Positions 1-12,713 of a stretch of 64,000 bases of DNA are shown here, piece by piece. A program made the translations under genes and the position numbers. Origin of the DNA: Halichondria panicea. Taxonomy: Eukaryota > Porifera > Demospongiae > Suberitida > Halichondriidae. The notes below the pieces were generated by a model. That model was given only the letters and a program-made list of their open reading frames with translations, was not told the origin of the DNA and made no database searches. Every line of letters starts with the position of its first letter. The stretch's first letter is position 1. The DNA lies in NCBI RefSeq assembly GCF_963675165.1, contig NC_087389.1:4758620-4822619 (forward strand), read 5' to 3'.

Positions 1-2452
1 GGTTCGCGGTACCGAAAACCTTCAAACTAGGGAACAGCTCTGGTAGACACTCAGTAAGAGCTATTACTCCATCATCATCAATGCAGTTGTCTCTGAGATC
101 CAATTCATTTAAATTCTTACATATTACATTAGCAGACTTGAGATGGTGGATAACCATTATGATGTCGGCAGAGGTGAGAGAACAACAGTCAAAGCAGATA
201 AGTTTTTCTAGTGATTGAAATGCTTGAAGAAACATTGCCAATAAAAGAGTTCTAGCCATTCCACTGAAATTAGAGCCAGTCAAGTACAAACTTGTTAAGC
301 ATTTTAGGTAGAGATTCAACATCTCACAAGTGATTGTGTATTGAGATTCTGGGTGAAATGAAGTGGTAGGATGGGTAGCCGATAAATCTACGTGACGCAA
401 TCGTAACGAAATGTTTTCCACAACTGATGAAATTAAACCAAAATTGTTACAAGAGAGGTCCAAGTATTCCAGGTCAGCACAGTGAGAGGCAATGGACTGT
501 AAGAGGGTTGTCAGTAGAGCTTCATTGACGTCAGCATCATCAGTGAGGGTATTGGAGAGCCCCAGTTCCAACAGGTTGATAAGAGCACCAGACTGTACAG
601 CTGTCTCTAATGACTGCATGCCAGACACTCCAAGAGGATTGTGAGATAAGTACAGTGTTGTGAGGCTCGTACAAGATGTGTGCATGAATGGAAGACATGA
701 CGTCAGTGAAGTTATTATTATACAACGAGAGGTGGTCTAATGTTGTAAAGGCTGCTGAGGCTCTCTTGAATAGATCAGAGACACTTTTGTCAGACAACTT
801 AGTCTGCCTGAGGGATAACTGTCGGACTTGAAGTCTATCTTCAGCCTTTGAAAGTATGTTTGTTAGTTCCGTAAGCAACTTATCTCGAATGCACAATTAC
901 CTATTCTGATTTCCATATCATCACATTGCGTCATGTGACGAAGGATATAGAAACAAGCTTCATAGTCAAAAGGGCCGTCCCAGGAACTGATTAATTCATA
1001 TTGACCAACCAATTCACAAATTTTAATAGCAAAGCCAGGATTGGAAACTTCGAATGCTACATGACAAAAGAAGGGCGCTGGATTATTTTGCTTTACAACT
1101 ACCAGAAATTGATCCATCAAACTATCATTTAAACAGATGATTTTATCACTATGACTACCATTGTGTTTACTAGCAAGACCAAACATAAATCTCCACACCA
1201 TGTCAAACCGGCTACTGTCAGCACGAGCCTTAACAATCCTCAGTTTCTCTTTATTGGGTAGAGTAGCAAGATGGAGGGCAGCCAGAAACTCCTGGATGGT
1301 CAGGTGAGCAAAGTGAAAAGACAGACCGTGACCACCAGGTAGAAGTGATAGTGCAGACTGCAACAGACCAAAGCACTGCAATTTGTCACCAACTTCGGGT
1401 AAGTGAGAGGACAATTCAGCTTCTGAGAAAACCAGCTGATCAAGTAACAAGCATTCGTAGGCAAACTCACAGATCAACCAGAACGTGTCTTGTAGATCTT
1501 TCGGAATCTCATCAAAACTATTGAGGCCAATAGGACAATCAGGAAAATGTTTTTGGATATTGCGAAGGATAATGTTAAGAACGATTTGAGTGTACAGCTC
1601 AGTTAACGTATGAGGAAGCTTTTGGTCTAAAATATGCCACAAGTTACAAACAATGCCACAATTGAGGGGCACAGAACACACACTCTGAATGACTGGGTTG
1701 TTCTCAAGCTGCTCGATAAGAGAAGAAGCTTTCTCTGGGAATTGCTCAAACTCTGATTTTATGTACTGCTTGATATTTTCCTCGTTAAAACCAACTACCT
1801 CAACCAAACGGTCCACAGAAGGAAGGTCGTGAAGAGGAGCTGAAGCAGAAGGTCGTGAGGTGAGGAGAACAGAAGCAAATGGAAGAACATCACCAAAAAC
1901 AAGGTTGTATAAAAAGGACACTTTGGACTGGTTTTCATCACTGAGTTCGTCCCAGCCATCAGCTATGATGAGGACACCTTCTCCCTCTCTATCCTCCAAC
2001 TCCTCTATAACAGATGCACAGATCCTCTCACTGGAGTGGAGAAGTTTGAACAGTTCAGCAAGACTTGTGGCTGAAGATACTCGATTTTCTCTTAGTGGAA
2101 GCAACAGAACACAGTCAAAGCGTTTTAGGATATTGCCCTCTGCCCATCCCTCAGCAAGCATGGTACACAGTGTGGTTTTACCAATCCCAGCATTGCCTTC
2201 AACGATGAGCTTTCTCACTGGTTTCCTGCCTTTTTCAACTTTGAAAAGGTCACCATGGAGAATTGGAGTACGCTTGACCTTATCATCAGGTGCACCATGT
2301 TGTGGCAAGCCAGCTCTAAATCCTTCTTCTTTTTCAGCCTCCACTAACTGTAAGTTTATCAGCTTGTCCCCTCTAACTGGTGGCCATTGATTTTGGCGAT
2401 TCAAGAGTCTCTCTTTGTACTTTCGACGAATGCTAGCAATGAATTTATCCAT
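1..2452 (-). pseudogene. NLR copy A: NACHT-LRR exon, partial at the window edge, two frameshifts
   Basis: The NACHT part is open from the ATG at 2452 (protein starts MDKFIASIRRKY) to about 865. It has Walker A GNAGIGKT, Walker B LIIADGWDEL, sensor-like LTSRP and the distal NACHT signature FAHLTIQEFLAAL. Near 880-890 a small deletion relative to the other copies shifts the frame just before the first LRR. The LRR frame resumes at 896 (KLLTELTNILSKAEDRLQ) and is lost again near 690 by one extra G in the equivalent of MSSFMHTSC. The LRR sequence then continues in another frame to base 1, so the linker and Death exons lie outside the window. Two indels in an otherwise conserved exon suggest a recent pseudogene, though consensus errors in the assembly could give the same picture. 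An in-frame upstream ATG at 2518 exists, but MDKF aligns with the other copies. Confidence 0.85.
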
Positions 2453-2722
2453 TTTCTCAATACTAGAAAGCATAAAACCTGAGAAAAAGTACAATTTTTC
2501 AATTACACAGCAGCACATTTTGTATAATAACTATGTTGCTGTTAATCAAAACTATGATAAAATTATACCACACTTACGTCACCATGCACTAATGGTCAAC
2601 AGCTGTACGATAAATAGAAAAATAACATACAGATCCAGGCATGCACAGCCGGTACTCAAGGACTGGTTATCAAGAAGTAAACAAACAGAAAGGAGCCATG
2701 GATGCTTGACGGTACTATGTAA

Positions 2723-4270
2723 TACGGTGGCCCTGAGCGCTACTAGTAGTTCACCTTAGCTACTTGATAGTTCACCTACCTTAGCTACTTGATACTTCAA
2801 CTACCTTAGCTACTTCGTAGTTAACCTTTGAACTGTATGTTAATTCTACTGTAGCCATACTCTACATACAGTGCCTTTAGCTTTGAGAGTAAATTTAACC
2901 ACAGAGTGAGTAGTTGTACTTAAATGTATCTCAAGATTGGAACATTTCTAAGAAATTGTGCATGCTGATACCATTGTGTAGATGAATAAATAAGCTACAA
3001 CCTTATTTGAAAATATTTCCCCAAAAGTTGTTGTAGTGGGAAATCATTTTAGGTAAAAATAGGTGATCGTAAAATATATGTGTAACATGAAATATCTCCG
3101 GAACTAAAGTATTTCTGGACAACTTTTTTGTATCAAAAGATAGAAAATTTATTAACAATTAATGTGCAAAAACAATTAGACCTTAGCCGTCAAATTTGCT
3201 TGAGTTCCATCGCTAAGCGAAAAGGCACCTAAAATATCCCATAATTGAGTATTAATCAGTACGTGTACTTATGTAAGCTATACGTAACCATGCATATGTT
3301 AGCTAAACTATTCAGAAATGTTGTGCCAAAGTTCCATACCTTAGCTAAAACAATTGGTCTTTTCCATCGCTAAGCAATTGTCCACTATAGAAAAATGTTG
3401 GTGCTTTATAAACCACCACATACCCACCACCTTTGGTTGCCATGGGAATATTTTTGGATATGTTTTAGATAATTTGTTCACCAACACAATGGTATCATCA
3501 TATTTTCTTAGAAATGTTCCAATCTCAAAATATTTACATTTATGTACTAACACGTACCCAAATTGCGTTTATTTACTCTATAGACTAAAGGCACTGTAGC
3601 GACTAGAGATCAATAATGAGAGCTACATATATATACAGGTACTGAGGATTATCTGCAGCCGGTCAGTTCTACGAGAGTGCCACACTGACTTGATTCATTT
3701 GGAAGTTACATGTTATTCAACAAATACAATACTAGCTAGTCTAATAGCTCGGGGGCAAGAGCTAGGATTAGGATACCTTTTTCTCCTCTTCCCCCTCCCC
3801 CCTCTGAGAAAAGGTCTGGCCCCAGACGTTTATATCTCTGTGTATAGGTCTATGCCTAATCCCATCACAGCACAAGAATTCTGTACTATAGATACAATGG
3901 TTCTGGTGTGGTACTCTCGTTTTGCGTTGCTGTTAGATAATCCTCAGTACCTGTATACGTACATATGTAGCTCTCATTATTATTGATCTCTAGTCGTTAT
4001 ATAGAGTATACGAGTATGGATGGCTACAGCAGCATTATTTAAAATTAACGTACAGTTCAAAGGTCAACTGCGAAGTAGCTAAGGTAGGTGAACTACAAGT
4101 AGTTAAGGTTGTTGACCAACTTAGGTAGTTGAACTATCAAAGGTAGGTGAACTATCAAGTAGCTAAGGTTGTTGAACTACAAACTTAGGCAGTTAAACTA
4201 TCAAGTAGCTAAGGTAGGTGAACTATCAAGTAGCTAAGGTGAACTACTAGTAGCGCTCAGGGCCACCGTA
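2723..4270. mobile_element. Foldback DNA element, copy 1 of the TACGGTGGCCCTGA family
   Basis: The ends are inverted copies of TACGGTGGCCCTGAGCGC, and the match continues for about 70 bp. The element is flanked by the direct repeat ATGTAA (2717-2722 and 4271-4276), which fixes the boundaries. The subterminal zones are tandem variants of a unit containing AGTTCACCTTAGCTACTTGA, inverted at the two ends (2750-2830 and 4070-4255). A second, inner inverted repeat lies at about 3594-3655 and 3935-3995. There is no convincing coding sequence, so it is non-autonomous. The superfamily is not identified. Confidence 0.85.
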
Positions 4271-4276
4271 ATGTAA

Positions 4277-5700
4277 GACTCCAAAGCGACGGCAGAAACA
4301 CAGAAGCTGCTCTCCAACAAGAGGGCTTAGCCTCCATGGATCCATGGGTGTGGTTTACATCCAAGAAGAGTTTACAACTGCAGCAAAGGGCGTCGAATGC
4401 ACAACGCTTGGACTAAGGAAGCTCCTGAACATCTGTAGCTAGGAGTCAAGTCAAGGTGTTGCTCAACTAGCCCTTTGACAGCTGCAAAATCCAGCATAGT
4501 CTTGTTGCTAGGGGGTAGGTCGATCCTTATAGTGATGCGGTCACGTGGTATAAGTCAAATATACCACACCTACTCAGAATGATAACATATGCACCCCGTA
4601 CGTATATCGGTAGTTAAATACCCCTCAGCTACGCCTCAGAGTAACCATGGTAGAGGAGGATATGTGAGTGCATATCCTCCTCGTAGGTGTGTATTATAAT
4701 GTTCCTTTTTCCGCCGGATTAATTATAACTCTAAAGCCAGATTCATTCTTGGTAAGCTTATGTATTTTGGTTGCTTAGCAACCTAAATTGAAGTGAAACC
4801 GAGCGAGGATATTCCAGACAAGAACGTACTATCTATAGAAGGAGCCATTTGCTTGAATAACACCTAATAGGTCTACATCGCATTACGTGTGAAGAGTATA
4901 CTCGCTATAAGTGATGAAGAGTCCAAGTACATGCAACACATGGAAAACTTTAGAAGCATACAAGCATTGATCTATGTACTAGAGTATTCTTGCCACTGTG
5001 TGTGGGTGTAACGGCCTCGAATCCAGGCAGCTTGAGAAAAAGGTCTGGATTCGACAGTCCATATGGCCACCATTTCTATTATTGAAATCAAAACTCAATA
5101 TGAAACCGGTGAAATCTTGAAATCATTTTGCAATCTCATGATTTCGAACTCTTGTATACCACTTGCCAGCCCCCTCGGATATGTGGGTAAAAGTGACTTT
5201 GGAAACCTGAGAAGACCCTCCACCCTAACAGCAAAAGATTGCTCTATACGAGCCTTACCGTATAGGTCTGTGGTGCACTGAGGAATACCTGTGGTATGGT
5301 TTCATGGTTTCTATTTATTACGATATTCTTCACAAATCAGATTATTGGCCCTTGCATGTAGTCTGTCATCTCGCGCCTAAAGGCCTCTGACCACATAATA
5401 ATTGTGACACATGCACGAGTGCCACATGGGATATATTGGCTGCGGCCTGAAGGCAAAGGCACTACTGAGCCCGCACGAGAGAAGCTGTGTAACAACTGAT
5501 TTGTTGCATTCCTTTCCGTGTACACATCACTTGTTTTATGTGACAACTAGTTGCGGTCGGCTGTACATGTGGAATGCACCAGACTCATGAAAAACGATTT
5601 TTGCTTACCACAAGTAACTCTAACGGTGTTATACTATAAAAAGGGACCGTTTCAGGTTATTGGGTAGGTGAGTGGGCTTTAGGTAACTTCAGCCATACTG
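4277..5700. other. Intergenic region with no gene recognised
   Basis: There is no coding sequence I can support; the open frames here are short and lack recognisable motifs. It contains one perfect 12-bp hairpin with a 6-nt loop: GAGGAGGATATG at 4653-4664 and its complement at 4671-4682. Confidence 0.5.
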
Positions 5701-5714
5701 TGACATCACTGAGT

Positions 5715-7995
5715 GTCTTCCTTCAACAGCTTATCATCGATTGCACAATAGGATACGTCGATAACCATATTATAACATTTTGCAGCATGACAAAGAACAT
5801 AGAACCGAGTGACACAGTCAAAGGGAGTGCTCAAACAACAGTTTAATAGATTTTGTTCATACATTACACAAACTTTTATTGAGAAGCCAGGGTCTAAGGC
5901 TTTGAAAGCAACATGACATAAAAATATAGCATAATTATTAAACTCCTTATTAGCCACCAGAAATGTATGCATCACAGGGGCGTAGCCAGGATTTGAGAGA
6001 GGGGGGTGCTGGATGAATGAATTGTCGGAATTACCAGTGCGCAGAGCGCATTGGCGGTGCAAAACGTGCCCCAACGGGGGGTCTGGGGGTACTCCCCCAT
6101 AAAATTTTTGTTGCTACATGCTCTGAGATTGATCCTAACGCAATCTGGCTAAAGAAATGAGGGTACTGCTGCTTTGAGGCCTTAGGGTACTGGTGGTTAA
6201 GCCACATCTTCATCTGAAGATGTCCTGTACGGCATTGTTTTGAGTTGTGACAATTAAATCAGTTGCTAACCAGGTTCTACTTGTGAATTAGCAGAACAGG
6301 GTGGCAAACCACTTGCAGTTGCAGTGCTGCTCTGTGAACTGGGCTCAACTGAAAAATACTCCAAGAGAGAGTGACATGATGATGATACGGTGATAGCTGC
6401 TGAACAGTCTGCAACTCTGTGGGGGACCTTGATCTGGCTTTGCGCATGTGCACTGGATGCACAGAATATTTGGAGGTGGAGCTAGCTAGTTGGAGGTGGA
6501 GTTTTGAGGTGATCGTGCAATTAGAGCTCTTCGAGCTTCAGTATCAACTAGCTAGTTAGTAAAAGGAACTTGTGGAACAGAGTCTGATGCCAGAGGGGGG
6601 TGCTGGAGCACCCTCTGCCCCCCTCTGGCTACGCCACTGCATCAAACCATCAACTAAACTGATCACCTTACCACTATAACTATCATTGTGTTTACTAGCA
6701 AGACCAAACATAAATCTCCACACCATGTCAAACCGACCGACCACTTTTAGCATGAGCCTCAACAACCTTCAGTTTCTCTTCATTGGGTAGAGTAGCAAGA
6801 TGGAGGGCAGCCAAGAACTCCTGGATGGTCAGGTGAGCAAAATGAAAAGACAGGCCATGACCAACAGATAGGAGTGATCGTGCAGATTGCAACAGACCAA
6901 AGCATTGCAACTTGTCACCAACTTCGGTTAAGCGAGAGGACAATTCGTCTTCTGAGAAAACCAGCTGACCTAATAATAAGCATTCGTAGGCAAACTCACA
7001 GATCAACCAGAACGTGTCTTGTAGATTATTCGGAATCTTGTCAAACCTGTTGAGACCAATTGGACAATCAGGGAATTTCGTTTTGACATTACGAAGGATA
7101 ATGTTAAGAACAATTTGAGTGTACAGCTCAGTTAGCATACGAGGAAGCTCTTGGTCTGAACTGTGCCACAAGTTACAAACAATGGCGCAATTTAGGGGCA
7201 CAGAACACACACTCTGAATGACTGGGTTGTTCTCAAGCTGCTTGATAAGAGAAGAAGCTTTCTTTGGGAATTGCTCAAACTCTGATTCTATATGTACTGC
7301 TTGACATTCTCTTCATTAAAACCAACTACCTCAACCAAACGGTCCACAGAAGGAAGGTCGTGAAGAGGAGCTGAAGCAGAAGGGCGTGAGGTGAGGATAA
7401 TAGAAGCAAAAGGAAGAAGACGTCCAAACAAAAGATTGTATAGAAAAGACTTTTTTGAACGATTTGCTTCACTGAGCTCGTCCCATTCATCAGCTATGAT
7501 GAGCACTCCCTTTCCTCTTGTCCTCTTTAGCTGTCGAGCAACAGACTCACAGATGGTCTCATCGGGGTGATGAAGGGCCAGGAGGTCAGGAAAAGAAGAA
7601 GCTGAGCTGACTAACTGATCCCTGAGAGGAAGCAACAAAACACAGTCAAATTGTGTCAGGATATTGCCCTCTGCCCATCCTTCAGCAAGCATGGCACACA
7701 GTGTGGTTTTACCAATCCCAGCATTGCCTTCAACGATAACTTTCTTGACTGCTTTCTTTCCTTTTTCAACTTTGAAGAGGCCGCCGTGAAGAATTTTAGT
7801 ACGTGTGACCTTCTTATCATCAGGTGCACCATGTTGTGGCATGCCCGCTCTAAATCCTTCTTTCTTTTCAGCCTCCACTAACTGCAAGTTTATCAGCTTG
7901 TCTCCAGAAACTGGTGGCCATTGCTCCTCCGTATTTAATTGCCTCTCTCTGTAAACTTCCTTTACACTTTCAACAAACTCTTCTTGTGTTTCCAT
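5715..7995 (-). pseudogene. NLR copy B: truncated, transposon-interrupted NACHT pseudogene
   Basis: It starts at the ATG at 7995 (METQEEFVESVKEVY), nearly identical to copy C at 37037. Walker A GNAGIGKT is intact, but Walker B reads LIIADEWDEL where the other copies have DGWDEL. Two extra bases near 7288 break the frame after NVKQYI. The frame resumes as CSVPLNCAIVCNLWH and shifts again near 6735-6745. A hAT-like MITE (5975-6639) splits the region after the NACHT module. Sequence equivalent to the zone before the LRRs continues at 5970-5723 (AIDDKLLKE), where homology stops. No LRR or Death exons follow. The locus cannot make an NLR protein. Confidence 0.9.
5975..6639. mobile_element. hAT-like MITE inserted in NLR copy B
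   Basis: The ends are CAGGGGCGTAGCCAGGAT and the inverse of CAGTGGCGTAGCCAGAGG. The direct repeat CATCA flanks it (5970-5974, 6640-6644). The intact NLR copies read straight through this site, which confirms the insertion. G-rich internal motifs resemble the copies at 51163-51420 and 61403-61900. No transposase is present. Confidence 0.85.
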
Positions 7996-8366
7996 GTTAA
8001 CTATAAAATAGACTGTTTAAATTACAGATTCATTTGACAAATTCCCTATTAGAGTAAACAACCCATTATCGAACACGTGCTATTTTCGAACGCCTGTTCT
8101 CGAGGACAGCGGCTCAGAGCACTAAGCTGATAGTACCTAGGTATAGACAAGGTAAAGCTCTATTCAAGTCCAAACTCACGGCCAACAAAAAGCTTCTTCG
8201 GCGGAGTGACAGGGCCAAATACTCAACTATTGGAACAGATTTAGTTCGAACATAGCCACGATTCTTTAAACTCTCTCTCTCGTATCAACAGAAGGCTCTA
8301 AGCAGCTAGCTACAATGCATGACCGTAATCTATATATAACTAGTAAACTATGTACAGCTCTGGTGA

Positions 8367-8580
8367 CTGCAAGCCATTAGACAATGGTGTCCTCTTGAAA
8401 TAGTGCAGTATTGCCATCAAAATCCGAACGATTATTGCCTTTTTCTTTATAATCTCCAGTGGAGCCATGACGTAAGAATGCAACTTTAGGACAAAAATGG
8501 AGATTATGGTATTAATCGTTTGGATTTTGATGGCAATACTGGACTTTTTCAAGAGACCACCATTATCTAACGGTTTGCAG
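8367..8580. repeat. Long hairpin (foldback MITE), duplicate of 37407-37636
   Basis: Two arms of about 85 bp are nearly perfect inverted copies, both containing ATTGCCATCAAAATCC or its complement, around a short centre. The copy at 37407-37636 has longer ends (AGGTCTGACTGCAA and its inverse), so this copy lost part of its left end. Open frames in both directions are by-products of the palindrome. Confidence 0.8.
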
Positions 8581-8584
8581 TCAG

Positions 8585-10064
8585 ACCTGGATCAATTTGT
8601 AGTTTCTCAGGCTCTCGCGCTTGGAAAATGGTCAGCTTTCCAATATCATAGACCTCAAAGTAGAGGCACTATAAAAGGATGGTATAAGTTTAAATTATGC
8701 ACTTCTGCTTTTTGAGGAAGTTGGGGTCCAGATAGTCATTATCATTAATATTTATCGTTTGCCTCGATTGCTTGCTATTGTAAGAATAATAGCCTGAGAA
8801 AGTACAAATTGACTTTTTGCATGGCCTTAGCCTCTTAGACTAGTTTCTTTCACTTGGAATGTCATTGCATCAGAAGAGTGTGTAGCAAAACTTGTTCACC
8901 GAGTGTTGCTACTCTACTTAGTAGTTAGCTCTGCACTAGAACGCTAGCTATTGGTAGCTGCAGGAGTGAGAAGAGAGCTCCAAGGCTCTGCTGATGCAGC
9001 CATTAATTTTTAGACTTGAACTTTTGGCATCGATCGTTTTTAACACAATCATGTCGATTTTATTTCCTACTCCTTGAGTTTCGCTGTGATTCTAGATTCT
9101 GCTCTTGCATACAGCAAATTAATTAATGTGTCATCATAAATAGTGTATACTAATAGCTATAGTAGCTTTATGCTATGTAGCTTTGACACCTCCACCGAGG
9201 CATCAGCACTCATGGTTTGAGTGAATGTTGTGTGTAGCCAGATTGATTATACCATTATACAGAGCCGGCGGAACTGCTCCGGTTGGTCAGACTAAAACTG
9301 AACCACTTTTCCCACGTTCGCTCATTTATTTGGTAAGGATCATTAACATTAAAAATGAAAAATCATTCGGTTTGGTAATAATCGTTACTGACAAAGGTGC
9401 TGGTAATAGATACTATAATAGCAGTACATGTACTGCTTAATTATCTATTGTCAGATCTAGCTGCAAGCTAGAAGAAAATGTCTCTCTATAAACTGCAATC
9501 GAGTTCCCTTCAGTGTCCTCACATAATATACATTTGTGATGTCTCAATTAAAATGTCAATTTTCAAATATTACTCAAAATAAACCAGAATGAACCAGAAT
9601 GCGCCAGCGAGCACCATTTAAAAACTTTTTTCCGGGGGGAGAATCCCCGAACCCCCCTTTATGGGTCCGGCCTGACCACTTCATATTTGCTTCCTCTGGC
9701 TCTGCCATAGATAGAGTAGAGAGGGATTGGAAACAAAAGTGATTCACGTGATGTTTTGCAATCAGGTCTACAAGTCTGTGATTACTGAATCACATGCCAC
9801 CTGATGGTACTACCGTAGGTACAGTGGAACCTCTTATAACAGACTCTCTAAATAGCGGAACCCTCTGTTATAGCGGACAGTATGTCTTGTATCAACTGGT
9901 TTTACTATTTAATATAGTGTACTTGAAACCCAGAATAGCGGACACCTCTAAACTCCGGACAACGGACAACAGCCTTGTATACAATCCCTACTCTATCTAT
10001 GCTTATACCTGCGAGACCGATAAGACTAGCAAGATGTTAAATATTCAGAGATACAATATTAAAC
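8585..10064. repeat. Repeat-filled intergenic block, part of a large segmental duplication
   Basis: It is nearly identical to 37640-39123. It contains a MITE block (about 8790-9200, seen again at 37880-38270, about 51425-51960 and 63520-64000), a G-rich MITE fragment with the motif CCGGGGGGAGAATCCCCG (about 9590-9720), and from 9822 a pogo/Tigger-like terminal motif, CAGTGGAACCTCTTATAAC, followed by repeats of TAGCGGAC. No gene is supported. Confidence 0.7.
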
Positions 10065-11577
10065 CATAGATGATACAGTACTGACGTGGATGTGAAACGT
10101 TTCCGGATTCCGGTATTCTGCTTGAAGCTATCATAGTAACGAGCATATCCGAGGTAATTTACTAGTTTCCGTAAATTAGGCAATTTGTTCCAAATAAACG
10201 CCGAGGGAATTATCGAGGTTATACCAAGCTGTGTAAGTGAGTTGGCAGAACTGGCCAGAGACAGATAAAAGAGAATCTATGCATTAACAGAGAGGATATT
10301 GATGCTGCAAGTGTATTAAGCGAAGACAGTAGTAGTGACTGTGAGGATGTAGAATGAGTAGAGGAAGTACAGTCCAGTGCAAGATGATATTAAAAGTCTA
10401 TAATTATTATTTTATAGTAGATCTACCCCTGTACCCATGTAATTATATCCAAAAGCAAGTCACTCAATGTTGGTAGCATGCATGTAGATCAAAAGAAGTG
10501 TGGCTGACTCATAACACTAGCATGAGATAAGCAAACGGGTGAAAATTGTTGATGATCTGTACGTGTACATGCATGATATGATAATAGAATTTTATAATAG
10601 TCTGAGAGTATTAATTTATAGTACACGATAAACTGTTTCTTGATTGTTTACGAAGTGGCTGTGAGAGAGACACATTCCAACTTGCCAGTTCAAAATTCCT
10701 ATACAAGTGTAGATACACGGCACTTGAAAAGAGGTTGGACGTTAATTGCTGTCTTCACCGATGGTGTTGCCTAGAGAAGTATATAGCACTCGAGTAGGTC
10801 CTGGGATAAATTTCACTTGATAGTATAATTAGCTAACATTTGCCAATTGATATCTTAGCTCAGCGAAAGACAACACTGCAATTTGGGAATGACATGTACA
10901 TGTACGTGTGAACTTATTGATAGAAATCATATAATTGTAGTTGTAATAAGAACGTAGCATTAATTTTTGTTTAACATGTACATGGATTTTACATATTTTT
11001 CTTGAGGCTGTATTTTTCCAATAACTTTACTGTATGCTTAGTTAATAGATTCTCCTGCTGCATCAATACACGAAGGTTTTCATCAGCTAAATATGCAAAA
11101 AGTAGGTTCAACAGGTTTAGAAATAATCTCACGCAAAAAGTGCAACTAACTCATGCTTTAGCCCTTTCTATAGCACTTAAACTTTCATAACAGTTGTCAA
11201 ACATAGATTCTCCTCGTAGTTTACAGTGTACTTCAAGTATTACTACTGAATGGTAACCTGAATATTTACTGTCCAAGCCAAAAATCTCACACAAAGTATT
11301 TTTACAGGAAAATTTATGCTAAAATATGATATTCTCCCATGAGCTTAGAGAACTAGTCTTACCTACAAGCCCACTGCAAGTATCAATGTGTGCCAGTCAT
11401 TTTCACCAGTTTTCAGACACAGAACACTGTTTACTACGCTCTGGTTGCTATATAAACATGACAGTTACAGGGTTTCTAACATAATCTGCTCGTTACAATG
11501 ATAGCTTCAGACAATTCCCGTGGACCCCTCCGGATACTAGGCCGTTTCACATCCACGTCAGTACTGTATCATCTATG
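10065..11577. mobile_element. 1.5-kb DNA transposon with 35-bp perfect terminal inverted repeats
   Basis: The first 35 bases (starting CATAGATGATACAGTACTGA) recur exactly inverted at the end. The direct repeat ATTAAAC (7 bp) flanks it at 10058-10064 and 11578-11584. The paralogous block near 39117 has one uninterrupted ATTAAAC at the same place, so this is a proven insertion that came after the segmental duplication. Only short open frames are present, including an acidic stretch reading LSEDSSSDCEDVE near 10310. It is a non-autonomous or decayed element; the superfamily is not clear. Confidence 0.9.
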
Positions 11578-11584
11578 ATTAAAC

Positions 11585-12713
11585 CTAGCAGAGAGTACGT
11601 AGACAATTAGGACCTACAATTACACTATAGGATCTATACTAACCAATAATCTACTAGTCTATATCGAAGTGGCTAAATTTGTACTATTATCACTTTATAC
11701 ACAGACAGACTACTTACAAGATTCACAGGTTCAGCTGAGTCTTCAATGCAAAGTCCTTGTAGCTATATAGGGCTTGTATATTCTTAGCTTGTGTAAGGGC
11801 TCAGTATTATGTAAGGGGAGCAACCTCTTAGATGTGGTCTCCTGCATGGCCCAATGCCAAACAGGAAACTCAACAGACTACTAGATCTATTTCATGCATG
11901 CAGCTAATTAAAATTCACCATGAATCGAAGTAAGTAGGTGGTATACGTAGATAAAAAACAAACACGCTGTTAGATCTACTATAGCTCGACTACTAGCTAG
12001 CTAGCTAGCTGTTCTGAACTTCATGGAGCAAGTAGGTAAGGTAGCTTGAGATAAGGGGGGTGCTCCAGCACCCTGAGCACCCGTGCTTCCTACGCCACTG
12101 TATACAGTCATGCTATGAAGTGTCATGCTAAACTTAAATCTAGTTTCCAATGGCAGGTACGTGTTAGTCCTGTGGAGTTGAGTGCACTAAAACCTGGACC
12201 ACACCTACTGATGATCATGCACGACAAAGAGATGAGTGTGAATATTGTAGACAATTGCTCATTAGGCCACTCCAAGTGATACTCTGGTTTCTGGTTCACC
12301 GCCCGCATCAGATTTTATTCTTGCATGAGTTCTATCTCATTAGTGGATTTCTATCTCATTATTTCTACTACGCATGCGCAGAATGGTCCATGTGGTATAA
12401 AATAGTGTGATAATGATATCCATTTGCAAAATAATGAGATTCATAAGGTGAAATTGATAATGACATAATGAGAAAAGCCGCCCGCCCGCATGCAATTAGA
12501 AAAACTTCAGGACCAGAAACCAGAGTGTCACTTGGAGTAGCCTTAGCTTTGACATTGAGAACACACCAGACAATCCGCACAATAACATTTGAGTTAGTAT
12601 AATTATACTATCAGCTATATATACGTATAAACACATTAATATATTTATTATAGGTAAGTGTTCATACAAAAACTATTATTTCAGCACATAATTATAGTTT
12701 TAGTTTGTTCTTA
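11585..12713. other. Intergenic region: end of the segmental duplication, then unassigned sequence
   Basis: Up to about 11972 the sequence matches 39124-39488. A hAT-like right end (CCTACGCCACTG) finishes at 12100 with no visible left end. The remainder shows no coding signal that I can support. Confidence 0.5.

Noticed and set aside
1860-2390. Long plus-strand open frame opposite the NACHT domain of copy A (also 50539-51006 and 59142-59573)
   Set aside because: It recurs only where the NACHT exon is conserved and has no motif of its own; it is a complement-strand by-product.
8340-8715. Two facing small frames with hydrophobic N-termini (also 37352-37853)
   Set aside because: Both arise from the arms of one long hairpin and mirror each other.
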